Assembly (NCBI GenBank): GCA_043720875.1
Contig: JAYSRU010000072.1
Coordinates: forward strand, 1-16,789
Length of the DNA: 16,789 nt
Direction: 5' to 3'
Origin: JAYSRU01 sp043720875
Lineage (GTDB): Bacteria; Bacteroidota; Bacteroidia; Flavobacteriales_D; Crocinitomicaceae
Shown here piece after piece: positions 1-7,547 of this stretch (positions are counted from its first letter, which is position 1; every line of letters starts with the position of its first letter). The translations under genes were made by a program, and so were the position numbers. Below the pieces are notes generated by a model. The model made no database searches, was not told where the DNA came from, and worked only from the letters and a program-made list of their open reading frames with translations.

Positions 1-1007
1 GAACCGTCCAAATCTTCGAGCATTAAAATCTTGTGCCTCCAAAAATCTTTGTACGGCGGATAGAAAAGTACGTTTTCCGTTAACGCAGTTGTGATGTGAA
101 CCTGTTCATCGGGAACGCAACGAATAATCGTTTTCAAAAGATTCGTTTTTCCACTTCCAGAACTACCATGAATTAGCGCATGGAGCGGATTATCAAAGTT
201 TCTCGTAAGGAAAATTAAGAACAATAACAAACCATTTTCTTCTTCATCAATCAATCCAGTTTCTTTGAATAATTCACCGATTTCAGTTAATAAATTTGGA
301 CTTTGGAGCAAGGTTTTAGCCTCTTTTTTGTCTTCTAAATTTACCACAACAACACGTTTAAACTCCGTCGTTACCAATTCAGAACGCATTTTTATTCTGT
401 ATTTTTCAATTCCTTCGACAAGCGTATAAATTTGATTTGTGAGTTCAGTTGTACCCATTTCTAACTTTTCAGAAGCTTCACGCACATAGCGTTTTATCTG
501 TGAATCGTTGTATAAATCTACCGTATTTCTAAACGCATGAATGGGCGAAAATTGAGGGAATCTTGACACTTTAAGCGTTGCACGCAATCTGTCTAATTGT
601 TTCAAGTTTATGCCACCCATGATCTCAAATTTTAAATGAACATTTGGACATTCCATGATTAAATGCTCGGCATTTTTTATATTAATGCCATGTAAAAACC
701 CAGTTTCTACAGGTAAGGCATCTTTTTTGGCTAAAATCATTTGTTGCGCAAACGCTTCAATTTCTGCTTCGTTTTCTTCAAAGGTTTTTTCTTCGACAAC
801 CTCGGGGATTGTGTGATCTTGGGCAATGAAATTTACTTGTGTTTTTTCAGTTTCTTCATCTTGCATCCGTTTCGTTGTTGCACGAATCGAAGCAAGCATT
901 TCAATTTCATGGATTCTAAACCGTTCGGCTTTTAATGCTTTTTCTTGTAACTCCAAATCTGTCAAAACTATTGGAGTTTTTTCTATCTTTTCTGATTTCT
1001 TTCTCAT
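1..1007 (-). CDS. P-loop ATPase, primase/helicase-like (partial, 3' end outside window)
   Basis: An open frame without stops runs from an ATG at 1007 to the window edge, giving at least 335 residues. The N-terminal ~100 residues are charged and Glu/Lys-rich. A Walker A motif GSSGSGKT lies at residues 281-288, and a Walker B-like stretch (ILMLEDLDG) ends the visible part. The middle (residues ~105-230) resembles the region before the ATPase module in primase/helicase-like proteins of Bacteroidota mobile elements. I recall such proteins with an N-terminal CHC2 zinc finger, which is absent here. An in-frame ATG at 1046 would add 13 residues; its A-rich upstream context makes it a real alternative. 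The gene faces repeat-rich non-coding DNA, which fits an accessory element. That it is coding is clear. The ATPase class is certain from the P-loop, but the primase/helicase link is inference from remembered similarity. Confidence 0.75.
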   Translation of the reverse strand, partial: MRKKSEKIEKTPIVLTDLELQEKALKAERFRIHEIEMLASIRATTKRMQDEETEKTQVNFIAQDHTIPEVVEEKTFEENEAEIEAFAQQMILAKKDALPVETGFLHGINIKNAEHLIMECPNVHLKFEIMGGINLKQLDRLRATLKVSRFPQFSPIHAFRNTVDLYNDSQIKRYVREASEKLEMGTTELTNQIYTLVEGIEKYRIKMRSELVTTEFKRVVVVNLEDKKEAKTLLQSPNLLTEIGELFKETGLIDEEENGLLLFLIFLTRNFDNPLHALIHGSSGSGKTNLLKTIIRCVPDEQVHITTALTENVLFYPPYKDFWRHKILMLEDLDG

Positions 1008-1154
1008 CTTTTCTATGCTTAATTGTTCGTCACAAAGCAAGAACATTTATTTTGAAAAAACAAGCAAAAAATACAGTTAAATACTTGATTATCAATTAGT
1101 TGAAGCATTTGTTGCTTTACCTCGTAACGGAGTATTTAGGTCGTTTTACTTCGA

Positions 1155-1175
1155 CCACTTCGATAAACTCAGTGG
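1155..1175. repeat. Short REP-like hairpin (CTTCGATAAACTCAGTG type)
   Basis: CCACT at 1155-1159 and AGTGG at 1171-1175 are perfect inverted copies around an 11-nt loop. The TTCGA...CTCAGT core recurs at 1541-1555. Cores of this kind are, from memory, common dispersed intergenic repeats in Bacteroidota genomes. Function unknown. Confidence 0.4.
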
Positions 1176-1537
1176 AATCAAACGTTAACTTTAGCACACA
1201 TTGGATCACAAACCAATTAAACCAATTTCAGATTTTGGCCGTTTTTGCCGAAATATGAAATTTGAGAACCCGAATTGTTGAAAAGTAAATTTCTTTGCTC
1301 GGATAAATTGCTTTGTTTACTGCTTAAATAATGGATTTTCATTGTTATTTGTACCACACACACGAAACTAATACGGATGTGAAAACGGATTTTTTGATTT
1401 TGAGCAAGGAAAAATGATAAAACTTAAATTGACGGAAACTCTTAACCTTGATCAAAACAAAAAACCGTAGCCCAGCGGTCAGCTGCCCACGGAGTGGAAT
1501 ATTTTGTGAAACAAAATCTATACACGACCCTACATTT

Positions 1538-1560
1538 GACTTCGACACGCTCAGTCCAAG
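1538..1560. repeat. Second REP-like hairpin (CTTCGACACGCTCAGT type)
   Basis: GACT at 1538-1541 pairs with AGTC at 1553-1556, and the flanks add further near-complementary bases (TTGACT against AGTCCAA). The core is shared with the element at 1155-1175, which suggests one dispersed repeat family. Confidence 0.4.
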
Positions 1561-1561
1561 T

Positions 1562-1580
1562 TCTGTCTGTCTGTCTGTCT
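1562..1580. repeat. TCTG tetranucleotide run with adjoining pyrimidine tract
   Basis: About 4.75 units of TCTG are followed directly by a T/C-only stretch interrupted by a single G, up to about 1612. Simple repeats of this kind can slip in copy number. No reliable gene overlaps it, so phase variation is not supported. Confidence 0.7.
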
Positions 1581-2008
1581 TCCTTGTTTTTTTTCTTCCT
1601 TTCTTTCTTTTTAGCGAGACCGCCAAAAGTGGAATGAATCCCGAACAAAACGGAACGAAGCGGAGTTTTGGAGTGGTGAATGGAACGTGCGAGTGGAATA
1701 AAAGGTGAAAGCTGAGAAAGCACGAAGTGCGCCAGCGACCTATCTCGCTTTTCGACGAGACAAGGATTTTGGCTTGTGTTTTTTCCTAACGAAACGAAGT
1801 GAAAGTGCGGGAAAACCATGACGAAAACCGCAGCCTTATTATGACCCGAGGGCGAGCCTAACGCCGCAACGGTGATTGCCAATGAAAACTGGCGAAGCAC
1901 TTTGAATTTTTGGCAAGCAGAGTAGTTGCGAATGAGATTAAACCAAACGCCTACCGAACAAAACCAAAAGAGTTTTCCTAGAGGAGTTCCGACGATGGTA
2001 AACGATTG

Positions 2009-2069
2009 ATAAAAACAAAAACGCCTAGTCGTTTTTCAGACCAGGCGATTTATCATTTTTTGTTTTTAT
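2009..2069. repeat. Long imperfect inverted repeat
   Basis: CGCCTAGTC at 2022-2030 and GACCAGGCG at 2039-2047 form a 9-bp stem with one wobble pair around an 8-nt loop. Outside it, the A-rich arm at 2009-2021 is the exact reverse complement of the T-rich arm at 2057-2069. A 9-nt bulge at 2048-2056 separates the two paired segments on one side. The total is about 22 paired positions per arm. It could be a bidirectional terminator or an element end. No gene ends next to it. Confidence 0.6.
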
Positions 2070-2090
2070 GGTTTTGTGAGCGTGGAGTTT

Positions 2091-2119
2091 GGGAAATTGA
2101 ATACATTATTTCCCTTTTT
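2091..2119 (+). terminator. Possible intrinsic terminator hairpin
   Basis: GGGAAAT at 2091-2097 pairs with ATTTCCC at 2108-2114 around a 10-nt loop, followed by five T on the plus strand. The stem has only three G-C pairs. No plus-strand gene is seen upstream. On the minus strand it lies about 70 bp beyond the 3' end of the small exported protein gene but lacks a T-run in that direction. Confidence 0.3.
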
Positions 2120-2189
2120 GTCTTTCTTCCTCTCATTTCGCTCATGGTTTGTTTAGTTTTTGGTAGGTTCAAAATAGAACGGATTCTTT

Positions 2190-2702
2190 TTAATAATTTA
2201 ATTTCACTGCTGAATTCATCAATTCACTAGGCCATTTCTCTTTAAAAAAATCTCTTGATTTACAATATATCATTTTCTTAGAATCTGAATGAATTATCAT
2301 AATACAAGATGCTGAAGCTACTCCAGATTTAGAAGTAATAGAATCTTTATCATCCGTCCATTCTTCCTGCCAATAATCATACGAATCATCATTAAGATTA
2401 AAAATAGTTTTATAAGACGACCCATTTACATTTCTAAGTAACTCATTTTTAGGAGATATTTGATGTTTATCAAAATAGGCAGAATAAATGAATGTATAAT
2501 TTTCACATCTATAAACATAGCAGTCCAAAGAATACAATCGAAAAAGGCTATCACTAACCACCACATCTATATATATCGCATTATTATTCAAAGAATTCAA
2601 TCCATTTTCAACTTTACACAAATTTGGATAAAAAAACTGATTCTGAGACCAAACAACAGGTGAGTTTAAAACCACTAGAAGTAAAACTTTATAAAATTTC
2701 AT
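2190..2702 (-). CDS. Small exported protein of unknown function, RHS-linked
   Basis: The 170-residue product begins with a clear signal peptide (MKFYKVLLLVVLNSPVVWSQ, cleavage probably near residue 20). The mature part is acidic and aromatic-rich with several Cys residues, and I recognise no domain. The start lies only 4 bp after the stop of the RHS/OmpA-like gene, so the two are almost certainly co-transcribed. Small genes placed directly after RHS tips are often immunity proteins, which makes that a candidate role. However, the upstream C-terminal domain does not look like a toxin, and a signal peptide would place this protein in the periplasm or outside. That it is a real gene is likely; the function is unknown. 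Confidence 0.7.
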   Translation of the reverse strand: MKFYKVLLLVVLNSPVVWSQNQFFYPNLCKVENGLNSLNNNAIYIDVVVSDSLFRLYSLDCYVYRCENYTFIYSAYFDKHQISPKNELLRNVNGSSYKTIFNLNDDSYDYWQEEWTDDKDSITSKSGVASASCIMIIHSDSKKMIYCKSRDFFKEKWPSELMNSAVKLNY

Positions 2703-2706
2703 ATAC

Positions 2707-3816
2707 TTACATTTTAACGACTACTGTTGTTTTTCGATCTGCACTATTAGCTACTCCATCTTCTTTCTTTGCTGATTCTGCACTCTTCTCACCGTTACCA
2801 ACTGTTTCAATTCTTCCAGAAACAGTAGCTGAGTCTGCTCCCAATTTTACAGCTTCCTTAACAATTTGTTCTTTTAACTTTACGGCTCTTTCAGTAGATA
2901 ATTTCATGTTTTTGGTTGCATCGCCCTCACGATCTGTTTTTCCAATAATTCTTAAATTCAAATTTGGTTCTAGGATCATGATTTTAGCAATATTCAACAC
3001 TTCCAATGATTCGTCTATGCCTCCGTTATTATAACTATTTGACTCATAAAATATGTCAACATTTTTGACTGTCTGATTATTTGATTCATCAAGCCATTCT
3101 GTTACTCTTTTTTCACCATACCCATTAATTTCTACTTTAGTTTTATTAAGCTCTTGACCTGAAGATCCTGAATTAGCTTCTTCCAGAGTTCTTAATTTTC
3201 CATTTTTGCCATCATTATCATACGTTTTTAATTTATGATCTTTCGCACCATCTTCCCAACTTCCCTTTGGCATATTATGAATATCCAGTGTTATTCCGTT
3301 CACCAAATAATCTACTTGACGGTCTTTATCATTTGCTCCAGGAGTAGATTCCTTACGATCGGAATCTTTTACAAAAACTAAAACAGTTTTCACATAATAT
3401 CCTGTATTTTCTTTATTTCTAGTAATGGATTTAGTTACTAGATATTTTTCTAATCCCTCCAGTTCAATTGCATCAATAACACGATTCTCAGAAAATGCGT
3501 AAGGTGAATTATATGGATAACTCGCACTTAAAGGATCAACAGCAAAAAATCTCCCTAACCTCGGGTCATGCATTCGGTATTTATAATTCACCGAATTCCC
3601 ATCACCTTTAATTTCGTCGTCACCTTCTTGCCCTTGAAACCCAAATCTGAAGCTTTTATTCAACCCTGTTTTCTTCAAATTTCTACCCTTTAACTCACAA
3701 CCGAATGGTGAATAGTCTGTTGCAGTTTTAATTTCAGCTAAATAATAGTCATAAGATATGAAGTATATTGTGCAACTTGAATGCTTCCATTTAAACCTAT
3801 TGCATTCGTGCACCAT
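2707..3816 (-). CDS. Truncated RHS core with OmpA-like C-terminal domain
   Basis: Residues ~24-123 match the RHS repeat-associated core: DYSPFG at 34-39, then a FQGQEGDDEI segment, YRMHDPRLGRFFAVDPL around 80-96, and a PYNSPYAFSENRVIDAIE-like end. The linker (~124-250) is polar and unrecognised. Residues ~251-369 match the OmpA C-terminal peptidoglycan-binding fold: GKTDREG at 292-298 and LSTERA at 306-311 keep the Asp (295) and Arg (310) that contact diaminopimelate in this family. RHS proteins normally exceed 1000 residues with many YD repeats upstream. Here an in-frame stop lies about 30 bp before the ATG, and the first ~22 residues do not fit the family, so this is an orphan RHS tip, perhaps a displaced C-terminal cassette. 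No signal peptide is visible, which casts doubt on export in the present form. Confidence 0.8.
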   Translation of the reverse strand: MVHECNRFKWKHSSCTIYFISYDYYLAEIKTATDYSPFGCELKGRNLKKTGLNKSFRFGFQGQEGDDEIKGDGNSVNYKYRMHDPRLGRFFAVDPLSASYPYNSPYAFSENRVIDAIELEGLEKYLVTKSITRNKENTGYYVKTVLVFVKDSDRKESTPGANDKDRQVDYLVNGITLDIHNMPKGSWEDGAKDHKLKTYDNDGKNGKLRTLEEANSGSSGQELNKTKVEINGYGEKRVTEWLDESNNQTVKNVDIFYESNSYNNGGIDESLEVLNIAKIMILEPNLNLRIIGKTDREGDATKNMKLSTERAVKLKEQIVKEAVKLGADSATVSGRIETVGNGEKSAESAKKEDGVANSADRKTTVVVKM

Positions 3817-3893
3817 AATATATGAATTGACAAGAGTTGTTGTTTAGTAAATGTAAACATCTTTTCGCAAAGACCAACATTAAGATAATTGAG

Positions 3894-4205
3894 CTACAAA
3901 AAGCCTAACTCCAATTTAGCGGCTTCGCTCATCATGTCTTTGTCCCAAGTTGGTTCCCAAACAATGTTGATTTTAGAACTTGTTACACCGTCAATTGCGC
4001 CAACTTTATCCTCAACTTCTTTCGGCATTGTTTCCGCCACCGGGCAGTTAGGTGACGTCAAGGTCATGTCAACTTCTACATTATTGTCAGCGTCAATTTT
4101 TACTTCATAAATTAATCCTAATTCGTAAATATCAACCGGAATCTCAGGATCGTAAATTGTTTTTAACACGTCAACAATTGTATTTTCTAATTCTTGTTTT
4201 GTCAT
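3894..4205 (-). CDS. sufT: SufT/MIP18-family (DUF59) Fe-S assembly protein
   Basis: At 103 residues it matches the DUF59/MIP18 family in length and motifs: DPEIPVDIYELGLIY near 19-33, the TSPNCP signature around residue 50 with its conserved Cys, and a WEPTWDKDMMSEAAKLELG-type tail. Members help insert or mature iron-sulfur clusters in the cytoplasm. It follows sufE by 6 bp, so the two form one transcription unit. The other suf genes (sufBCDS) are not in this window. The gene is intact; directly downstream lies the RHS remnant, which suggests accessory DNA was inserted at the end of this unit. The symbol rests on family resemblance; the name used for Bacteroidota orthologues varies. Confidence 0.9.
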   Translation of the reverse strand: MTKQELENTIVDVLKTIYDPEIPVDIYELGLIYEVKIDADNNVEVDMTLTSPNCPVAETMPKEVEDKVGAIDGVTSSKINIVWEPTWDKDMMSEAAKLELGFL

Positions 4206-4211
4206 GATTTC

Positions 4212-4631
4212 TTAGTGCGCTACGTTTAAAATCGCATAGCGTTTGAGTTGTTTAACCATATTTTCCAATCCGTTTGAGCGGTTAGGACTCAAGTGCTCTT
4301 TCAATCCGATGGTTGCAATAAATTCAAGCTTTGCAGTAGCAATATCCTCTGGCTTTTCGTTGTCTAAAACTCGAATCAAAAGACCGATAATTCCTCGGGT
4401 AATGATTGCATCAGAATCAGCTGTAAAACGAATTTTACCCTCTTCCATGCTTGCGTTTACCCATACTTTGCTTTGGCATCCAACAATTAAATGATCGTCT
4501 GTTTTGAATTTTTCATCAATTTTTGGCGTGTCTTTGCCCAAATCAATAATGTATTCATACTTGTCCATCCAATCTTCATAAATGGCAAAATCTTCAATTA
4601 TTTCGAGTTCTTTTTCGTGTATTGTTTTCAT
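4212..4631 (-). CDS. sufE: SufE cysteine desulfuration protein
   Basis: The 139-residue product is full length for SufE. The GCQSKVW motif at 51-57 holds the sulfur-accepting active-site Cys52, followed by the conserved DSDAIITRGI segment and an LSPNRSNG segment near the C-terminus. SufE takes persulfide sulfur from the desulfurase SufS and passes it to the SufBCD scaffold in the cytoplasm. It is the first gene of a two-gene unit with sufT. A good Bacteroidota-type promoter box lies about 45 bp upstream of the ATG. No desulfurase gene lies nearby. Confidence 0.95.
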   Translation of the reverse strand: MKTIHEKELEIIEDFAIYEDWMDKYEYIIDLGKDTPKIDEKFKTDDHLIVGCQSKVWVNASMEEGKIRFTADSDAIITRGIIGLLIRVLDNEKPEDIATAKLEFIATIGLKEHLSPNRSNGLENMVKQLKRYAILNVAH

Positions 4632-4674
4632 TGGATAAGCGAAATTCGCATTGTTTCAGCATAAAATTGCCGTG

Positions 4675-4682
4675 CAAAGGTA
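4675..4682 (-). promoter_or_regulatory. Candidate promoter -7 box for sufE-sufT
   Basis: On the minus strand this reads TACCTTTG, an exact match to the Bacteroidota -7 consensus TAnnTTTG, placed so that a transcript would start near 4668 with a leader of about 37 nt before the sufE ATG. No clear TTG -33 element is found at the ideal distance. Confidence 0.55.
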
Positions 4683-4735
4683 ATGGAATTCTATAGTGAA
4701 ATTGATATCAACTAACTTAATTTATGCTAATTTCC

Positions 4736-5146
4736 TTACAAAACGCCTAAACTTTGCATCTCTTCTAAAGATAACGACGGGGGCATAATACCTTTGTCCA
4801 ATTTTTCAATAACCTTCTTTCCTACTTTTATCGCGTCATCAGAAGTTTTAAACCCTCGAATACCTTGAACTACGGGTATATGCGGCTGATGAATTTTCAC
4901 AACATTGTTTTCTAATATGTCGTATCCCCAACCTGTTTCTGGAGAAAAATTTGTTTGAACAGTATACGCGGATGAGTTCGTTTGTTTCACCACTTTTGGA
5001 GTTTCACCCGGAGTTTCAACTGTTACTTTTTCTTGTACAGGTTTAGGTTCTTGAAGAACAACCTCAGTTATTCCCTTTTTAGGCTTATGCTCTGTACAGG
5101 AAAGTAAAGCTGTCAGAACGAGTAGTGGGGTAAGAATTTTCATCAT
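4736..5146 (-). CDS. DUF4907-type lipoprotein
   Basis: The 136-residue product has a lipoprotein signal with lipobox ALLSC (lipidated Cys17). A Pro/Glu/Lys/Val-rich linker (~18-60) leads to a compact C-terminal domain with GWGYDILENN, HQPHIPVVQG, GFKT and MPPSLSLEEMQSLG segments, which I recognise as the DUF4907 pattern of Bacteroidota. That family is often encoded beside kelch-repeat proteins, as here. The start overlaps the stop of the preceding kelch gene. Two adjacent ATG codons (5146 and 5143) both give overlapping arrangements, so the true start could be either. It is the last gene of the secreted-protein operon and may anchor or assist the kelch proteins at the membrane. That role is inference. 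Confidence 0.85.
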   Translation of the reverse strand: MMKILTPLLVLTALLSCTEHKPKKGITEVVLQEPKPVQEKVTVETPGETPKVVKQTNSSAYTVQTNFSPETGWGYDILENNVVKIHQPHIPVVQGIRGFKTSDDAIKVGKKVIEKLDKGIMPPSLSLEEMQSLGVL

Positions 5147-6330
5147 TGTTTTATGAAACTAGCATGAATTTGTTTCCCGTCGCGTGTTTGTGCCAACAAT
5201 TGGTAGGCTCCATTGGCTAAATCACGTACATCAAGTTGCTGTTTGTCGCCTAAGGCAAGATTAATTAACGTACCATTTATGGCAATAACCTGCACCGCAA
5301 CAATTTGTTCTGGTGTGTCCATAGTAATAAAATCAACCGTTGGATTCGGGTAGACATTTAGGAGTAAAGCATCCAATTCTTCTATTCCTAATACACGATA
5401 ATACGCATAAAAATCGTCTTGAAAAAGATTGTTACCATAACCCGACCCAACATAAGCGATACCATTTATTTCGAAGGCAGTAGCATGCTTTCTCGGATAT
5501 CCAGGGACGTTTGACCTTTGCACCCAAGCGTTCGTATAAAAATTATATTCCCATAAATCATTTTTGTAAACGCCGTTAACATCTTCTCCAGTTCCAACAA
5601 ATAGAGACGGGAAAATTCCCCAGCCTATTGCACCAGTACGTCCTAAGGTTGGCATGTTAGCTTTTGGAACCCATAAATCAAATTCAGGATGGTATTGCCA
5701 TAAGTCATTTTTATATACCCCATCGTCTCCAGTAGCCACGTATCCTTGATTTCCCATCATAAATCCTAGGGCATATTTACGCGCCGTACCTGGAAAATCT
5801 GTTAACTGTGTCCAGGAATTGGTTGTAGGGTCAAATTTGTAAAAATCTTTCATTAATCCTGCTGCTGACTGACCTGTACCAACAAATCCGTTGGTAGTAT
5901 TGGCAAAACCAAATGCGCCATGTCGTGCACTTCCTTCAAAATCAGCAATTTGTGTCCAAGTTGATGTAGCAGGGTCATATTCCCAAAAATCTTTGTAGTA
6001 GGCAGAGGTATTTCCTTGTCCCAAGCCCACGTATGCTTTATTGTTTAGGGTAAAACTAACTGCAGAACCTCTATTTTGTCCACCTCCAGCATCACCTCCC
6101 CAAGACAATTCGTTGTCCCAGTCGTTTTGTGCAGGATTATAAGAATACATTTTACGCGTAAAATCAGTTTCGGTTAATCCACCAACAACATAACCTTCTC
6201 CGTTCAAAACAAAGCTAGAGGTTACAGATTTTGTAGGACCGTTCATCGAATCAATTTGCATCCATGAATCTTGAGCATTCCCTTTTGAAACGAATGCTAC
6301 GGATATTAATAGTAATAGGTAACTTCTCAT
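5143..6330 (-). CDS. Kelch-repeat protein with T9SS sorting domain (copy 3)
   Basis: The 395-residue product has a signal peptide (1-20), six kelch-type repeats, and a type IX secretion type A sorting domain from about 317 with the NVYPNPT start near 325-331 and a FIKQ end. The six repeats are marked by GYVVGG, AYVGLG, GFVGTG, GYVATG, LFVGTG and AYVGSG, each followed by an aromatic DFWEYDP/DLWQYHP-like and NSWTQ-like turn, so a six-bladed beta-propeller is predicted. Such propellers usually bind proteins or glycans; the partner is unknown. The start codon shares one base with the stop of the previous kelch gene (TAATG), implying translational coupling. The sorting domain predicts export across the outer membrane to the surface or medium. 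Confidence 0.9.
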   Translation of the reverse strand: MRSYLLLLISVAFVSKGNAQDSWMQIDSMNGPTKSVTSSFVLNGEGYVVGGLTETDFTRKMYSYNPAQNDWDNELSWGGDAGGGQNRGSAVSFTLNNKAYVGLGQGNTSAYYKDFWEYDPATSTWTQIADFEGSARHGAFGFANTTNGFVGTGQSAAGLMKDFYKFDPTTNSWTQLTDFPGTARKYALGFMMGNQGYVATGDDGVYKNDLWQYHPEFDLWVPKANMPTLGRTGAIGWGIFPSLFVGTGEDVNGVYKNDLWEYNFYTNAWVQRSNVPGYPRKHATAFEINGIAYVGSGYGNNLFQDDFYAYYRVLGIEELDALLLNVYPNPTVDFITMDTPEQIVAVQVIAINGTLINLALGDKQQLDVRDLANGAYQLLAQTRDGKQIHASFIKQ

Positions 6331-7547
6331 TAGTTTAAAAGTTGAATGGTTGTTGTGCTAACCAGCGCATCATTTTCATATCCAATTTTAAGGATATAAA
6401 CTCCTGCTGGAAGGTCATTTCTTGAAACAATGAATTGGGGTGTGTTTTCAACATGAGCTAGCATTAATTTTCCTTCTTGGTTATAGATACGAATGGATGA
6501 TATGACATGAGAATTGGAAGTGATTGTGATGTTTTCTGTTGAAGGATTGGGATAACAAGAGAGCTTAATGTCATGCTCTTCTAATTCTAAAAATCCTCCT
6601 GGATTGTATTGATACATGGTGGCTCTTTTACCACCAACAGCCGACCCCGTGCCAACGTATGCAGCATTTCCAATAACAAAAGCAACAGCCTGTTTACGCT
6701 CGCTTCCACCATAATTTGCACGTGGATACCAAGATTGATTCATTGGATCAAACACGAATAAATCATCTTTTAATCCTCCATTGGTGCCTAGACAAACATA
6801 TCCTTTACCATTGATCACGAATGTACTGGCCCCTCCACGTTGTCCTCCCACAAAATTATTTTGGACTGTCCACAAATTGTTACCTGGATTGTATTTCCAC
6901 CAATCGTTACGATATATATTTTGATCAGCTCCCAACCCAATGTATGCAAGACCATCTATAGCTAGGCTCGATAAATTATAACGAACTCCTCCCGGAAAAT
7001 CTGCCCGTTGTGCCCATTCATCAATGGACGGTTTGTATTCCCAAAGTTCCTTGCTGTAAAGACTTGCGCCCATTTTTCCGCCGCAAACAAAACCTTTACC
7101 ATTTGCAGAAAAACTTGTTGCATAATATAAGCCAACTCCACCTGAACCAGGAAAATCAGCTTTTTGTACCCACATATTTGTCGTGGGATTGTACTCCCAA
7201 AAATCCCATAATTTAACGCCAATCGTTGCTTCATCGTTATCAATACCTAGTCCAACATAGCCTTTACCGTTAGCTTCGAAACCAATGGCATTTCTTCTCG
7301 CACTTCCAGGTAAATCGGCCCGTTGTGTCCAAGTATCTAATGTTGCATCATATTCCCATAAATCTTTCGTGACAGTTTCGCTAGTATCCACTCCTGTGGC
7401 AATATATCCTTTCTCGTTTATCGTAAATCCTACTGCTTGTTCGCGTTTATAGCCACCAAAATCTGATTTTTTCACCCATGTATTTGGACCTTGAGCAAGA
7501 TAAAACCAAGCAAACAAAGAGCAAATTACGGTTAATAAATGTTTCAT
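6330..7547 (-). CDS. Kelch-repeat protein with T9SS sorting domain (copy 2)
   Basis: The 405-residue product has a signal peptide (about 1-19), six kelch repeats and a T9SS type A sorting domain from about 322 (SCYPNPS near 330-336). The repeats are centred on GYIATG, GYVGLG, GFVCGG, AYIGLG, GYVCLG and AYVGTG. Each carries a DLWEYD/DFWEYN-type strand and a TWTQRADLPG-type turn, so again a six-bladed propeller is predicted. It is the most regular of the three paralogues. Its ATG overlaps the upstream gene's stop by 4 bp (ATGA), and its own stop shares a base with the next start, so it sits inside a tightly coupled operon. A surface binding role is inferred from family and export signal; no catalytic motif is visible. 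Confidence 0.9.
   Translation of the reverse strand: MKHLLTVICSLFAWFYLAQGPNTWVKKSDFGGYKREQAVGFTINEKGYIATGVDTSETVTKDLWEYDATLDTWTQRADLPGSARRNAIGFEANGKGYVGLGIDNDEATIGVKLWDFWEYNPTTNMWVQKADFPGSGGVGLYYATSFSANGKGFVCGGKMGASLYSKELWEYKPSIDEWAQRADFPGGVRYNLSSLAIDGLAYIGLGADQNIYRNDWWKYNPGNNLWTVQNNFVGGQRGGASTFVINGKGYVCLGTNGGLKDDLFVFDPMNQSWYPRANYGGSERKQAVAFVIGNAAYVGTGSAVGGKRATMYQYNPGGFLELEEHDIKLSCYPNPSTENITITSNSHVISSIRIYNQEGKLMLAHVENTPQFIVSRNDLPAGVYILKIGYENDALVSTTTIQLLN

Larger units (their letters stand above)
1008..2189. other. Repeat-rich stretch without a convincing gene
   Basis: No reading frame here looks like a normal protein. The longest, on the minus strand at 1900-1442, encodes basic low-complexity sequence ending in runs of Lys, Arg and Gln from a polypurine tract, so I do not call it a gene, although such frames are probably annotated as hypothetical in some genomes. 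The stretch holds two short hairpins of the TTCGAnnnnCTCAGT type (1155-1175 and 1538-1556), a 7-bp stem with a 3-nt loop at 1501-1517, a TCTG tetranucleotide run followed by a pyrimidine tract (1562-1612), three copies of a GTGGAAT motif (1492, 1629, 1691), a long imperfect hairpin (2009-2069) and a terminator-like hairpin (2091-2119). I infer the end or scar of a mobile element, without proof. Confidence 0.6.

Noticed and set aside
741..1080. Plus-strand frames opposite the P-loop ATPase gene
   Set aside because: They are Phe/Ser/Cys-rich antisense shadows of a clearly coding minus-strand frame.
1562..1612. Phase-variable tract controlling a gene
   Set aside because: No reliable coding region or promoter overlaps the tetranucleotide run, so there is nothing for it to switch.
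1442..1900. A 152-codon minus-strand frame across the repeat block
   Set aside because: Its product is basic, low-complexity and ends in a Lys/Arg/Gln-rich run from a simple tract. There is no recognisable domain, and other frames across the same bases are also open, so it is probably spurious.
2006..2230. A 74-codon plus-strand frame with a hydrophobic product
   Set aside because: It begins in the inverted repeat, consists largely of T-rich sequence, and has no start context or partner gene to support it.
2707..3816. Active RHS toxin
   Set aside because: No nuclease, deaminase or other toxin motif is visible. The C-terminal domain fits the OmpA-like fold, and the delivery part of RHS is missing.
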